A stretch of 11,506 nt of DNA, taken from contig CAMGRB010000024.1 in NCBI GenBank assembly GCA_946061315.1, forward strand, positions 1 to 11,506, given 5' to 3'. The stretch's first letter is position 1. Each line of letters starts with the position of its first letter. The notes under the pieces are model-generated. The model ran no database searches and was not told the DNA's origin. It saw only the letters and a program-made list of their open reading frames with translations. Positions 6,055-11,506 of the stretch are shown here, in pieces. The translations under genes and the position numbers were made by a program. This DNA comes from an uncultured Clostridia bacterium. GTDB lineage: Bacteria > Bacillota > Clostridia > Oscillospirales > CAG-272.

Positions 6055-7692
6055 TTATTTTTTTGATGCAGGGTACTGATTTATGAGCGCATTTTGTGCG
6101 AGTTTTCTTATTTTTTTAAGGGTTTTTATGCTATGAGGATAATCCGTAAAGGTTTTTTTGAAGCCGTTTTCAAGAAGGATTTTTTCAGCCCCTTCCCTTC
6201 CTATTTTCCTCTCGAGGCATTCAAAAAGCTTGTAGTCCTGTATTCCGTCGTAAAAGTTTTCATAACGGACCGAATCAATGGCGCCGTTTTTGCCGGGATA
6301 AACACAGAATGCATCTCCGCTTTGCAAGCCTCCGCCACAATCCGTAATCAAATATGGGTCAACGGCTTCGTCGGAAAGAACGGAATTATAGAAATTATAG
6401 CCCCAATGCAAAAAGCCCTTAACATCGTTTAAGTACATTTGCATACCAAGCACTCTTATCCTTTCTCCCGGCATTGACATATATCTGTTTGACAGATACG
6501 AGCCTGATTCTGTACAGCAATAATAAGCCCATAAATCTGGAGTTTTATTATCGAGAAAGGCTTGAATATGAGCAGTTGACGATATGGCGTTGTCAACAAG
6601 CCCCTGCTTGTAAAATTCATAATGGCTGAGTGCATCCATCACGATAGCGTCGGGAGCATATTTTCTGAATAGATTCCTTGCGCCCTTATAGCTTTCAAGG
6701 CATTGCTCGTTTGGTTCATCGGAAATATGGAAGCGACAGCTTTGATAAAGCTGTTCTTTTTTAAGAGTTTCTATAAGTTCGGGTAAAAACGCCCCCAAAA
6801 ACTCCTCATATTCCCGTCCGGTTGCGCAAGTTTCCCAGCCGAAAATCCGCTTTGTCCGTCCATTAACCTTGCCCATTATTTTAGGCGCGGATTTAGCCCC
6901 CCATTGAGTAAACAGATGGCTCATCTCAAAGTATTTGATTCCAAGCTCTCTAACCTTTTTCATAAAGGAAATAAGGCGGTCGAAATTAAACGCATATCCG
7001 TTTTCGGTCTTTGTCACGTCAACTAACTGTACCGTCAGTCTTTCCCCTCCGCACCGTGTGTCAAGCGGTGGCGTGAACATGGGAATAAGAAGCATATTCA
7101 TTCCGTGTCTTACGGCACAGGCTATAAAGTCGTACATTATTTTATTGTATTCGGGCGAAAATACCTTCAAATTATAATACTGTGCAAGGCAATCATAATG
7201 GAACCAATTTGTGTATATAAGACTGCTCTCGCCCAGATAAAAATCAAGCACGGTTACCTTATATTCCGCCTTGCCGATAACGCATCCGTTTTGCTCAAGG
7301 GAAATTTCTATCGGGTACTCGCCTGGGGTCAGCTCTCCCTTTACCGTAAACCATATGCTGTTGTATAAGCCCTGCCTCGATACCGGCTTGCGCTTTTTAC
7401 ACGGACGCAAAACGTCAGGGCATAAAAAAGGCTTTTTAGTTAAATAATAATCGTCGCCCTCGCCCAAAACGGGAGTAGTGCAAGGAACGTATTCCACCTG
7501 TCTGTAGGTTATATATTTCTTTATCGGACTTTTTATCTTTACCTCTATTTCCTTTTGAAGCATATCTGTTTTATATGCCACCTGAAAGGACAAGGTTTCA
7601 TCCCTTGCCATCGTGTTTTCCTTTTCAAACATTCCTGGCTTTTTATCTGTCAGTACCTTTTCCTCGGCACATACCGTATAAATTTCGTTCAT
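6055..7692 (-). CDS. GH123/DUF4091-like glycoside hydrolase, intracellular
   Basis: This 545-residue protein has an N-terminal beta-rich domain (about 1-150), then a TIM-barrel-like region. The barrel contains FHISDEPNEQ, with adjacent D325-E326. In GH123 enzymes an Asp-Glu pair performs substrate-assisted hydrolysis of beta-N-acetylhexosaminides. The C-terminal part shows the DUF4091 signature: GFLHWGYNFYNS (about 426-437), GDAFCVYPGKNGAIDSVRYE (459-478) and GIQDYKLFECLE (483-494). No signal peptide is visible, so the protein is probably cytoplasmic, unlike the secreted GH123 enzymes of Bacteroidota. CCTCC at 7700-7704 gives a minus-strand GGAGG 7 nt before the ATG, fixing the start. It forms its own transcription unit with a terminator directly downstream. 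DUF4091 proteins are broader than characterised GH123, so the substrate (GalNAc-type glycan or other) is not certain. Confidence 0.82.
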   Translation of the reverse strand: MNEIYTVCAEEKVLTDKKPGMFEKENTMARDETLSFQVAYKTDMLQKEIEVKIKSPIKKYITYRQVEYVPCTTPVLGEGDDYYLTKKPFLCPDVLRPCKKRKPVSRQGLYNSIWFTVKGELTPGEYPIEISLEQNGCVIGKAEYKVTVLDFYLGESSLIYTNWFHYDCLAQYYNLKVFSPEYNKIMYDFIACAVRHGMNMLLIPMFTPPLDTRCGGERLTVQLVDVTKTENGYAFNFDRLISFMKKVRELGIKYFEMSHLFTQWGAKSAPKIMGKVNGRTKRIFGWETCATGREYEEFLGAFLPELIETLKKEQLYQSCRFHISDEPNEQCLESYKGARNLFRKYAPDAIVMDALSHYEFYKQGLVDNAISSTAHIQAFLDNKTPDLWAYYCCTESGSYLSNRYMSMPGERIRVLGMQMYLNDVKGFLHWGYNFYNSVLSDEAVDPYLITDCGGGLQSGDAFCVYPGKNGAIDSVRYENFYDGIQDYKLFECLERKIGREGAEKILLENGFKKTFTDYPHSIKTLKKIRKLAQNALINQYPASKK

Positions 7693-7751
7693 TTCGTCCC
7701 CTCCGTGAAAAGCTCCGTATTGAGCCTTACTTACCTGAACCTTACCTTTTA

Positions 7752-7780
7752 ATTAGATAAAAATTCCGCATTGAAATCAA
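7752..7780 (-). promoter_or_regulatory. Possible promoter of the GH123-like gene
   Basis: On the minus strand TTGATT (7775-7780) and TCTAAT (7752-7757) are 17 bp apart, about 60 nt upstream of the start codon. The -10 box is weak, so this is a tentative call. Confidence 0.35.
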
Positions 7781-7851
7781 GTGGTATTCTTAAAGCAGGT
7801 ATAAAAGCACAACTTTTCTTTTACGATAAAGCGGCGGGAGCAAGCCACCCG

Positions 7852-7953
7852 CCCTACGAAAAACCGTTACCTTTTTACAAACTGACCGTCGGGGACGCCG
7901 GTCCCTACGAAAAACCGTTACCTTTTCACATTCGGGTCGTCGAGGGCGCCGAC
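7852..7953. repeat. 51-bp tandem duplication (two units)
   Basis: Units 7852-7902 and 7903-7953 both begin CCCTACGAAAAACCGTTACC and stay near-identical for the first 28 bases. They then diverge while keeping a GC-rich hairpin-like end (GTCGGGGACGCCGG versus GTCGAGGGCGCCGA). A related start, CCCCTGCC, follows unit 2. The preceding CGGCGGGAGCAAGCC (7832-7846) resembles the word at 5475-5489. Because 51 is a multiple of three, the repeat gives a false PYEKPLPF peptide repeat in one frame. No ribosome binding site or gene is supported. Confidence 0.8.
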
Positions 7954-7963
7954 CCCTGCCTTT

Positions 7964-8050
7964 GATTCCCGTACTCAATATAAGGTGTCACAAACAAAAA
8001 GAGGACACGGTGTGTCCTCTTTTTGTTTGTGGTGACCCGTACGAGAATAG
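7964..8050. repeat. Palindromic tRNA-Glu-3'-end-derived unit, copy 1
   Basis: The outer arms GATTCCCGTAC (7964-7974) and GTACGAGAAT (8039-8048) are nearly complementary. The centre is a perfect 20-bp stem (7989-8008 with 8012-8031) with a 3-nt loop. The right side, TGGTGACCCGTACGAGAAT (8030-8048), is identical to the last 19 nt of the tRNA-Glu gene at 8190-8208. The left side GTACTCAATATAAGGT matches copy 2 (8132-8147). On the minus strand the stem ends in CTCTTTTTG and would terminate transcription. Confidence 0.85.
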
Positions 8051-8065
8051 GTCTCGCCTGCGGGC
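8030..8065 (-). other. Possible tRNA acceptor/T-arm minihelix with CCA end (pseudo-tRNA 3' domain)
   Basis: Read on the minus strand, GCCCG (8061-8065) can pair with CGGGT (8035-8039), and GCGAG (8053-8057) with CTCGT (8041-8045), around a 7-nt loop ACCTATT. The 3' end is CACCA (8030-8034). This is the geometry of a tRNA acceptor plus T arm. In the real tRNA-Glu the T stem is ATGAG/CTCGT; here the 5' strand differs at two positions but still pairs. The T loop is not the normal TTCGATT, and there is no D arm or anticodon arm, so it is not a functional elongator tRNA. Just upstream on the minus strand a 9-bp stem, TGACAGTCC/GGACTGTCA (8084-8092 with 8096-8104), enclosed by GCGG/CCGC, adds further RNA-like structure. 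It could be a decayed tRNA duplicate or a structured RNA. Confidence 0.4.
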
Positions 8066-8125
8066 TCGGTCCGTCCGCGGATCTGACAGTCCCCCGGACT
8101 GTCATTCAACACCGCTCCCACTTCG

Positions 8126-8212
8126 ATTCTCGTACTCAATATAAGGTATCACAATCAAAAGGCACTCCATCCGGAGTGCCTTTTGATTGTGGTGACCCGT
8201 ACGAGAATCGAA
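8126..8212. repeat. Palindromic tRNA-Glu-3'-end-derived unit, copy 2 (overlaps the tRNA)
   Basis: The outer arms TTCGATTCTCGTAC (8122-8135) and its exact reverse complement (8199-8212) form a 14-bp inverted repeat. The right arm is the T arm of the tRNA-Glu gene. The inner stem 8150-8168 with 8173-8191 is 19 bp and perfect. Copy 2 lies 160-162 bp from copy 1, and both flanks are shared almost base for base. So a mirror copy of the tRNA 3' end lies beyond its terminator, making the whole tRNA-terminator junction palindromic. Confidence 0.85.
8150..8191 (-). terminator. Intrinsic terminator of tRNA-Glu
   Basis: On the minus strand, GGCACTCC and GGAGTGCC pair around a 4-nt loop and are followed by TTTT; flanking bases extend the stem to 19 bp. 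The upstream arm begins within the tRNA's own CCA sequence, so mature 3' end and terminator overlap by two bases. Confidence 0.85.
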
Positions 8213-8264
8213 CTCATGATTCCACCTTGAGAGGGTGGCGTCTTAACCGCTTGACCAACGGGCC
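8190..8264 (-). tRNA. tRNA-Glu (anticodon CUC), CCA encoded
   Basis: The 75-nt cloverleaf reads on the minus strand from GGCCCGT (5' acceptor, ending at 8264) to ACGGGTCACCA. The anticodon arm is CCACC-CTCUCAA-GGTGG (written as DNA, loop CTCTCAA at 8227-8233), with anticodon CTC at 8229-8231 reading GAG. The T arm is ATGAG-TTCGATT-CTCGT. The acceptor has a G-T pair at position 2, and CCA is genomically encoded (8190-8192). It has a good promoter upstream and an intrinsic terminator directly downstream, and is divergent from valS. Confidence 0.93.
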
Positions 8265-8281
8265 TTATTAAGTGCTTTTAC

Positions 8282-8310
8282 ATTGTATCATAACTTTGGC
8301 GCTTTTGCAA
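8282..8310 (-). promoter_or_regulatory. Sigma-A-type promoter of tRNA-Glu
   Basis: On the minus strand TTGCAA (8305-8310) and TACAAT (8282-8287) have a 17-bp spacer. The predicted start lies about 10 nt upstream of the tRNA 5' end, as expected for a tRNA operon. Confidence 0.75.
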
Positions 8311-8423
8311 GTGTTTTTTTCATTTTTTTTATTTTTTTGCAATTTGCATTTTCAAGCGGGTTGCAAAGCGGCTTTATTCTTACCTTTTTGGGCTTTTGGT
8401 TGCGGAATTTTTCCTTTTTTGTA

Positions 8424-8452
8424 TTGACTTTTTAAAAAACCTGTGATAAAAT
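8424..8452 (+). promoter_or_regulatory. Sigma-A-type promoter of the T-box/valS transcript
   Basis: TTGACT (8424-8429) and TAAAAT (8447-8452) are separated by 17 bp. Transcription would start near 8459, just ahead of the T-box stem I sequence. The T-rich DNA between this and the tRNA promoter (8311-8423) shows no other feature. Confidence 0.8.
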
Positions 8453-8463
8453 GTCTTAAACGC

Positions 8464-8680
8464 TATGACGAAAAGGAGTAGCCCTGCGAACAGACCTCAA
8501 AGAGAGCCGCTTTTGGTGCGATGCGGTAGGTGACGCTTGGTGAAGTAGTTTCCGAGCGGGGACGGCGAAATTAAGTAGCCGCCGACGGTTTTCCTCCGTT
8601 ATGGGATTTGAGTGCGCTTTTTGCGAATTCAGGTGGTACCGCGTATTTTTTGCGTCCTGACTTTTTGTCGGGACGCTTTT
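8464..8680 (+). promoter_or_regulatory. T-box riboswitch (tRNA-Val-sensing) controlling valS
   Basis: The leader carries T-box landmarks in order. GACGAAAAGGAGTAG (8468-8482) is the 5' side of stem I. AGAGAGCCG (8501-8509) and the apical GGTGCGA (8515-8521) come next, closed by CCGC/GCGG. GAA-GTA at 8542-8547 follows, where GTA is the likely specifier codon for valine, and then GAGC. The T-box AGGTGGTACCGCG lies at 8631-8643, its TGGT bulge able to pair with the ACCA end of uncharged tRNA. A terminator hairpin follows at 8652-8680. Uncharged tRNA-Val should stabilise the antiterminator and allow valS transcription. The specifier position is inferred from alignment to recalled T-box patterns. 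Confidence 0.92.
8652..8680 (+). terminator. Regulated terminator of the valS T-box
   Basis: GCGTCCTGAC (8652-8661) pairs with GTCGGGACGC (8667-8676), with one G-T pair and a T5 loop, followed by TTTTATTATTTT. It is mutually exclusive with the antiterminator around 8631-8643 and lies just before the valS ribosome binding site. Confidence 0.85.
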
Positions 8681-8699
8681 ATTATTTTAAGGAGATTTT

Positions 8700-11324
8700 A
8701 TGAAAGAACTTGCTAAAACCTATTCTCCTGCCGATTTTGAGGAGAAGATTTACTCTAATTGGTGTGAAAAGGGTTATTTCACGCCGAAGATTGACAAGTC
8801 AAGGCCGCATTATTCCATAGTTATTCCGCCCCCGAACATAACGGGGCAGCTTCATATGGGACACGCGCTTGACAATACTTTACAAGATATTCTTATAAGA
8901 TACAAGCGTATGTGCGGTTATTGCACCCTTTGGGTACCGGGCACGGACCATGCCTCGATTGCCACCGAGGCAAAGATAGTTGAGGCTATGCGCAAAGAGG
9001 GGCTTACCAAGGACGACGTCGGGCGTGACGGCTTTTTGAAGCGCGCGTGGGCGTGGAAGGAGCAATACGGCGGAAGAATTATTTCCCAGCTTAAAAAGCT
9101 CGGCTCCTCATGCGACTGGACAAGGGAGCGTTTCACTATGGACGAGGGTTGCTCCGACGCCGTAAAAGAGGTTTTCGTCCGTCTTTACAACAATGGGCTT
9201 ATATACCGTGGAGAGAGGATCATAAACTGGTGCCCGCATTGCCTTACCTCCATATCCGACGCAGAGGTTGAATACGAGGAACAAGACGGCCATTTCTGGC
9301 ACATAAAATATCCTTTCAAGGACGGGAGCGGCTACCTCGAATTTGCCACGACAAGACCCGAAACGATGCTCGGAGATACCGCCGTTGCGGTAAACCCGAA
9401 GGACGAAAGATACAAGGATATTGTCGGCAAAACTCTTATAGTTCCGCTTGTCAACCGTGAAATTCCCGTCGTTGCCGACGAGTACGTCGAGATGGATTTC
9501 GGAACGGGCGTTGTTAAGATAACTCCCGCGCACGACCCGAACGACTTCGAGGTCGGTAAACGCCACAATCTGCCCGTTATCAACGTTATGACCCCCGACG
9601 CCAAAATAACCGACGACTACCCGAAATACGCAGGTATGGACAGGTACGAGGCAAGAAAAGCGATAGTTAAGGACTTAAAAGAGCAAGGCTATCTCATAAA
9701 AGTTGAGGACTACCGCCACAACGTAGGCACCTGCTACCGTTGCGGAACTACGGTTGAGCCGAGGGTTTCTTTGCAATGGTTCGTCAAAATGGAGCCGCTT
9801 GCAAAGCCCGCTATCGAGGCGGTACGAAACGGCGATATAAAATTCGTCCCCGAAAGATTTGACAAAAACTATTTTCATTGGATGGAAAATATCCGTGACT
9901 GGTGTATTTCCCGTCAGCTCTGGTGGGGACACAGAATACCCGCATTTTACTGCGACGACTGCGGCGAGATTACCGTAAGCAAGGACGCCGAGGTATTCTG
10001 CCCGAAGTGCGGCAAAAAAATGAGGCAAGACCCCGACACGCTCGACACCTGGTTCTCCTCTGCCCTCTGGCCCTTCTCGACTCTGGGTTGGCCAAAGAAA
10101 ACCGAGGACCTTGATTATTTCTATCCGACAAACACGCTTGTTACCGGCTACGATATTATAACGTTCTGGGTTTCGAGAATGATATTCTCGGGTCTTGAAT
10201 ATATGGGTAAAAAGCCGTTTGATACCGTTCTTATTCATGGTCTTGTACGTGATTCTCTCGGCAGAAAGATGTCAAAATCTCTGGGTAACGGTATAGACCC
10301 ACTTCTCATAATAGACAAATACGGTGCGGACGCTTTGCGTTTTGCGCTTGCAACGGGAAATTCGCCCGGAAACGATATGCGCTTCTCCGACGAGAAGATA
10401 GAGGCGGCAAGGAATTTTGCAAACAAGCTCTGGAACGCCGCAAGGTTCGTTATGATGCACCTCGATATAGAAAAGGTCGAGCTGCCCGAGGAATCGGAGC
10501 TTGCAATTCAAGACAAGTGGATCTTACAAAAGCTCAACGAACTGATAAAGAGCGTTCGCTCCTCGCTTGACTCATACGAGATAGGTATTGCCCTCTCCGA
10601 AATTTACGATTTCGTATGGGATATATTCTGCGACTGGTATATCGAGCTTTCAAAAACGACCCTTTCGGAAAAAGGCACGAAGGCAAATCTCGTTTCACAA
10701 AACGTAATAACCTACGTTCTTGAAAATATCTTAAAGCTTCTCCACCCGTTTATGCCGTTTATAACCGAGGAGATATACCTCTCGTTACCTCATTTTGAAT
10801 CCTCCGAGAGCATAATGATCTCGACCTATCCCGAATTTGATATCACCCTTGATTTTTCGGGCGAGTGCGAGATAATGGAAAGAGTTATAGACACTATAAA
10901 GGCGGTACGCGTAAGGAGAACGGAGATGAACGTACCTCCGTCAAGAAAAGCGAAGATATTTATAGTCACCTCTTATCCCGATTCGTTCAACGACTCCACC
11001 TTTGATTTCTTCAAGAGGCTCGCTTCCGCATCGGAGGCACAGGTCGTTTCCGAGTACACGGGGGCAAACGCCGTACAGATAATCACCCACGCCGCAACCG
11101 TTTATATTCCGATGGCGGAGATTGTCGATATCGAAAAGGAAAAAGCCCGCTTAAACGGCGAGCTTGAAAAGGTAAATTCCGAGATTTTGCGCATAGAGAA
11201 AAAGCTTGCAAACGAGGAATTTGTAAAAAAAGCCCCTGCCGCCGTAGTAGAGGGCGAAAAGGCAAAGCTCTTTAAGTACGAGAGCACCAAAAAAGGCATC
11301 CTCGACGCAATAAACTCGCTTTAA
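8700..11324 (+). CDS. valS: Valyl-tRNA synthetase
   Basis: This is a class Ia aminoacyl-tRNA synthetase that charges tRNA-Val with valine in the cytoplasm. The 874-residue length is normal for the family. Visible landmarks are PPPNITGQLHMGH with the HIGH-type motif at 52-55, WVPGTDHASIATE (78-90), the CP1 editing-domain motif TTRPETMLGDTAVAVNP from residue 217, and KMSKS at 523-527. Cysteine pairs C178/C181, C345/C348, C418/C421 and C434/C437 look like zinc-knuckle or zinc-ribbon sites in the insert region. An anticodon-binding domain (about 610-760) includes DIFCDWYIELSK and HPFMPFITEEIY. The C-terminal coiled coil from about residue 805 is the tRNA-binding arm. GGAG at 8691-8694 lies 5 nt from the ATG. 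It is alone in its transcript, under the T-box. Confidence 0.97.
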   Translation: MKELAKTYSPADFEEKIYSNWCEKGYFTPKIDKSRPHYSIVIPPPNITGQLHMGHALDNTLQDILIRYKRMCGYCTLWVPGTDHASIATEAKIVEAMRKEGLTKDDVGRDGFLKRAWAWKEQYGGRIISQLKKLGSSCDWTRERFTMDEGCSDAVKEVFVRLYNNGLIYRGERIINWCPHCLTSISDAEVEYEEQDGHFWHIKYPFKDGSGYLEFATTRPETMLGDTAVAVNPKDERYKDIVGKTLIVPLVNREIPVVADEYVEMDFGTGVVKITPAHDPNDFEVGKRHNLPVINVMTPDAKITDDYPKYAGMDRYEARKAIVKDLKEQGYLIKVEDYRHNVGTCYRCGTTVEPRVSLQWFVKMEPLAKPAIEAVRNGDIKFVPERFDKNYFHWMENIRDWCISRQLWWGHRIPAFYCDDCGEITVSKDAEVFCPKCGKKMRQDPDTLDTWFSSALWPFSTLGWPKKTEDLDYFYPTNTLVTGYDIITFWVSRMIFSGLEYMGKKPFDTVLIHGLVRDSLGRKMSKSLGNGIDPLLIIDKYGADALRFALATGNSPGNDMRFSDEKIEAARNFANKLWNAARFVMMHLDIEKVELPEESELAIQDKWILQKLNELIKSVRSSLDSYEIGIALSEIYDFVWDIFCDWYIELSKTTLSEKGTKANLVSQNVITYVLENILKLLHPFMPFITEEIYLSLPHFESSESIMISTYPEFDITLDFSGECEIMERVIDTIKAVRVRRTEMNVPPSRKAKIFIVTSYPDSFNDSTFDFFKRLASASEAQVVSEYTGANAVQIITHAATVYIPMAEIVDIEKEKARLNGELEKVNSEILRIEKKLANEEFVKKAPAAVVEGEKAKLFKYESTKKGILDAINSL

Positions 11325-11353
11325 CCCAATAAAAAATCACGGTTCTTAAAACA

Positions 11354-11386
11354 AACCCCGTCGGCTCTTTCATCCGACGGGGTTAT
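11354..11386 (+). terminator. Intrinsic terminator after valS
   Basis: A perfect 11-bp stem (11354-11364 with 11374-11384, arm AACCCCGTCGG) has a 9-nt loop and ends in TTATTTAT. The T tract is interrupted but the stem is strong; it lies 29 bp past the stop codon. Confidence 0.75.
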
Positions 11387-11430
11387 TTATCATATATTTA
11401 GCACAAAACTTTTTAAGCGCACTTATTTAA

Positions 11431-11506
11431 GGCTCCCTTGTGTAAAGGGAGAGGTCGCAACAGCCAGCCGCCCTTTGGCGATTTCCAGCCATTCGAGAAG
11501 ATAATC
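11431..11506. repeat. Fragment of a GC-rich hairpin repeat at the window edge
   Basis: GGCTCCCTT (11431-11439) leads a hairpin, CTCCCTT/AAGGGAG (11433-11451), followed by a CGCC/GGCG hairpin (11469-11480). The beginning resembles the GGGAGCC and GGAGCCCCCTCC words in the repeat mosaic around 5871-5892, in the opposite orientation. No ORF or terminator role is evident, and the right side is cut by the window. Confidence 0.4.

Noticed and set aside
7771..7965. Open frame with a repeated PYEKPLPF peptide
   Set aside because: The peptide repeat is only the 51-bp DNA repeat read in a frame that is a multiple of three. There is no ribosome binding site, and the repeats are better explained as non-coding.
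8030..8120. Possible second complete tRNA gene
   Set aside because: Only the T-arm/acceptor side and CCA are present. No D arm, anticodon arm or normal T loop can be fitted.
9108..9604. Minus-strand open frames inside valS
   Set aside because: Antisense shadows of a highly conserved, well-identified coding region.

Overview
The window looks like the chromosome of a low-to-mid GC Gram-positive anaerobe of class Clostridia (Bacillota), probably a gut or fibre-degrading lineage. The basis is strong GGAGG-type ribosome binding sites, sigma-A promoters with 17-bp spacers, a T-box riboswitch ahead of valS, many intrinsic terminators, cytoplasmic glycosidases acting on plant- or host-type glycans, and intergenic DNA crowded with short palindromic repeats. 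Placement below class level is inference.

Layout, left to right. Positions 1-915 hold the 3' part of a DUF2079 membrane protein (+), which converges on a GH43 glycosidase (957-2435, -) across a shared bidirectional terminator. The GH43 gene is divergent from a GH127-like beta-L-arabinofuranosidase homologue (2639-3874, +), and each has its own recognisable promoter in the 200-bp gap. After a strong terminator comes a striking hairpin array built on GTGAAAT/ATTTCAC words (3939-4110), then an XRE-type regulator with a helical C-terminal region (4158-5234, -). Positions 5235-6054 contain no credible gene. They hold the regulator's promoter, an orphan forward promoter-terminator pair that could make a small RNA, and a mosaic of nested inverted repeats. 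A GH123/DUF4091-like glycosidase follows (6055-7692, -). Positions 7780-8190 are a second repeat block: a 51-bp tandem duplication, then two copies of an 87-88-bp palindromic unit whose right arm is the 3' end of the adjacent tRNA-Glu(CUC) gene (8190-8264, -). The window finishes with a divergently transcribed, T-box-controlled valyl-tRNA synthetase (8700-11324, +), its terminator, and a fragment of another repeat at the right edge.

Function. The GH43 and GH127-like enzymes lack signal peptides and sit back to back, which suggests intracellular trimming of imported arabinose- or xylose-containing oligosaccharides. The GH123-like enzyme is also predicted to be cytoplasmic, but it is a separate transcription unit with an uncertain substrate. 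valS and tRNA-Glu are housekeeping genes. The least ordinary material is intergenic: the tRNA-Glu-derived palindromic family, one copy of which can fold as a tRNA acceptor/T-arm minihelix with a CCA end followed by a terminator, and the GTGAAAT hairpin array. No complete transposase, CRISPR array or phage gene was seen.
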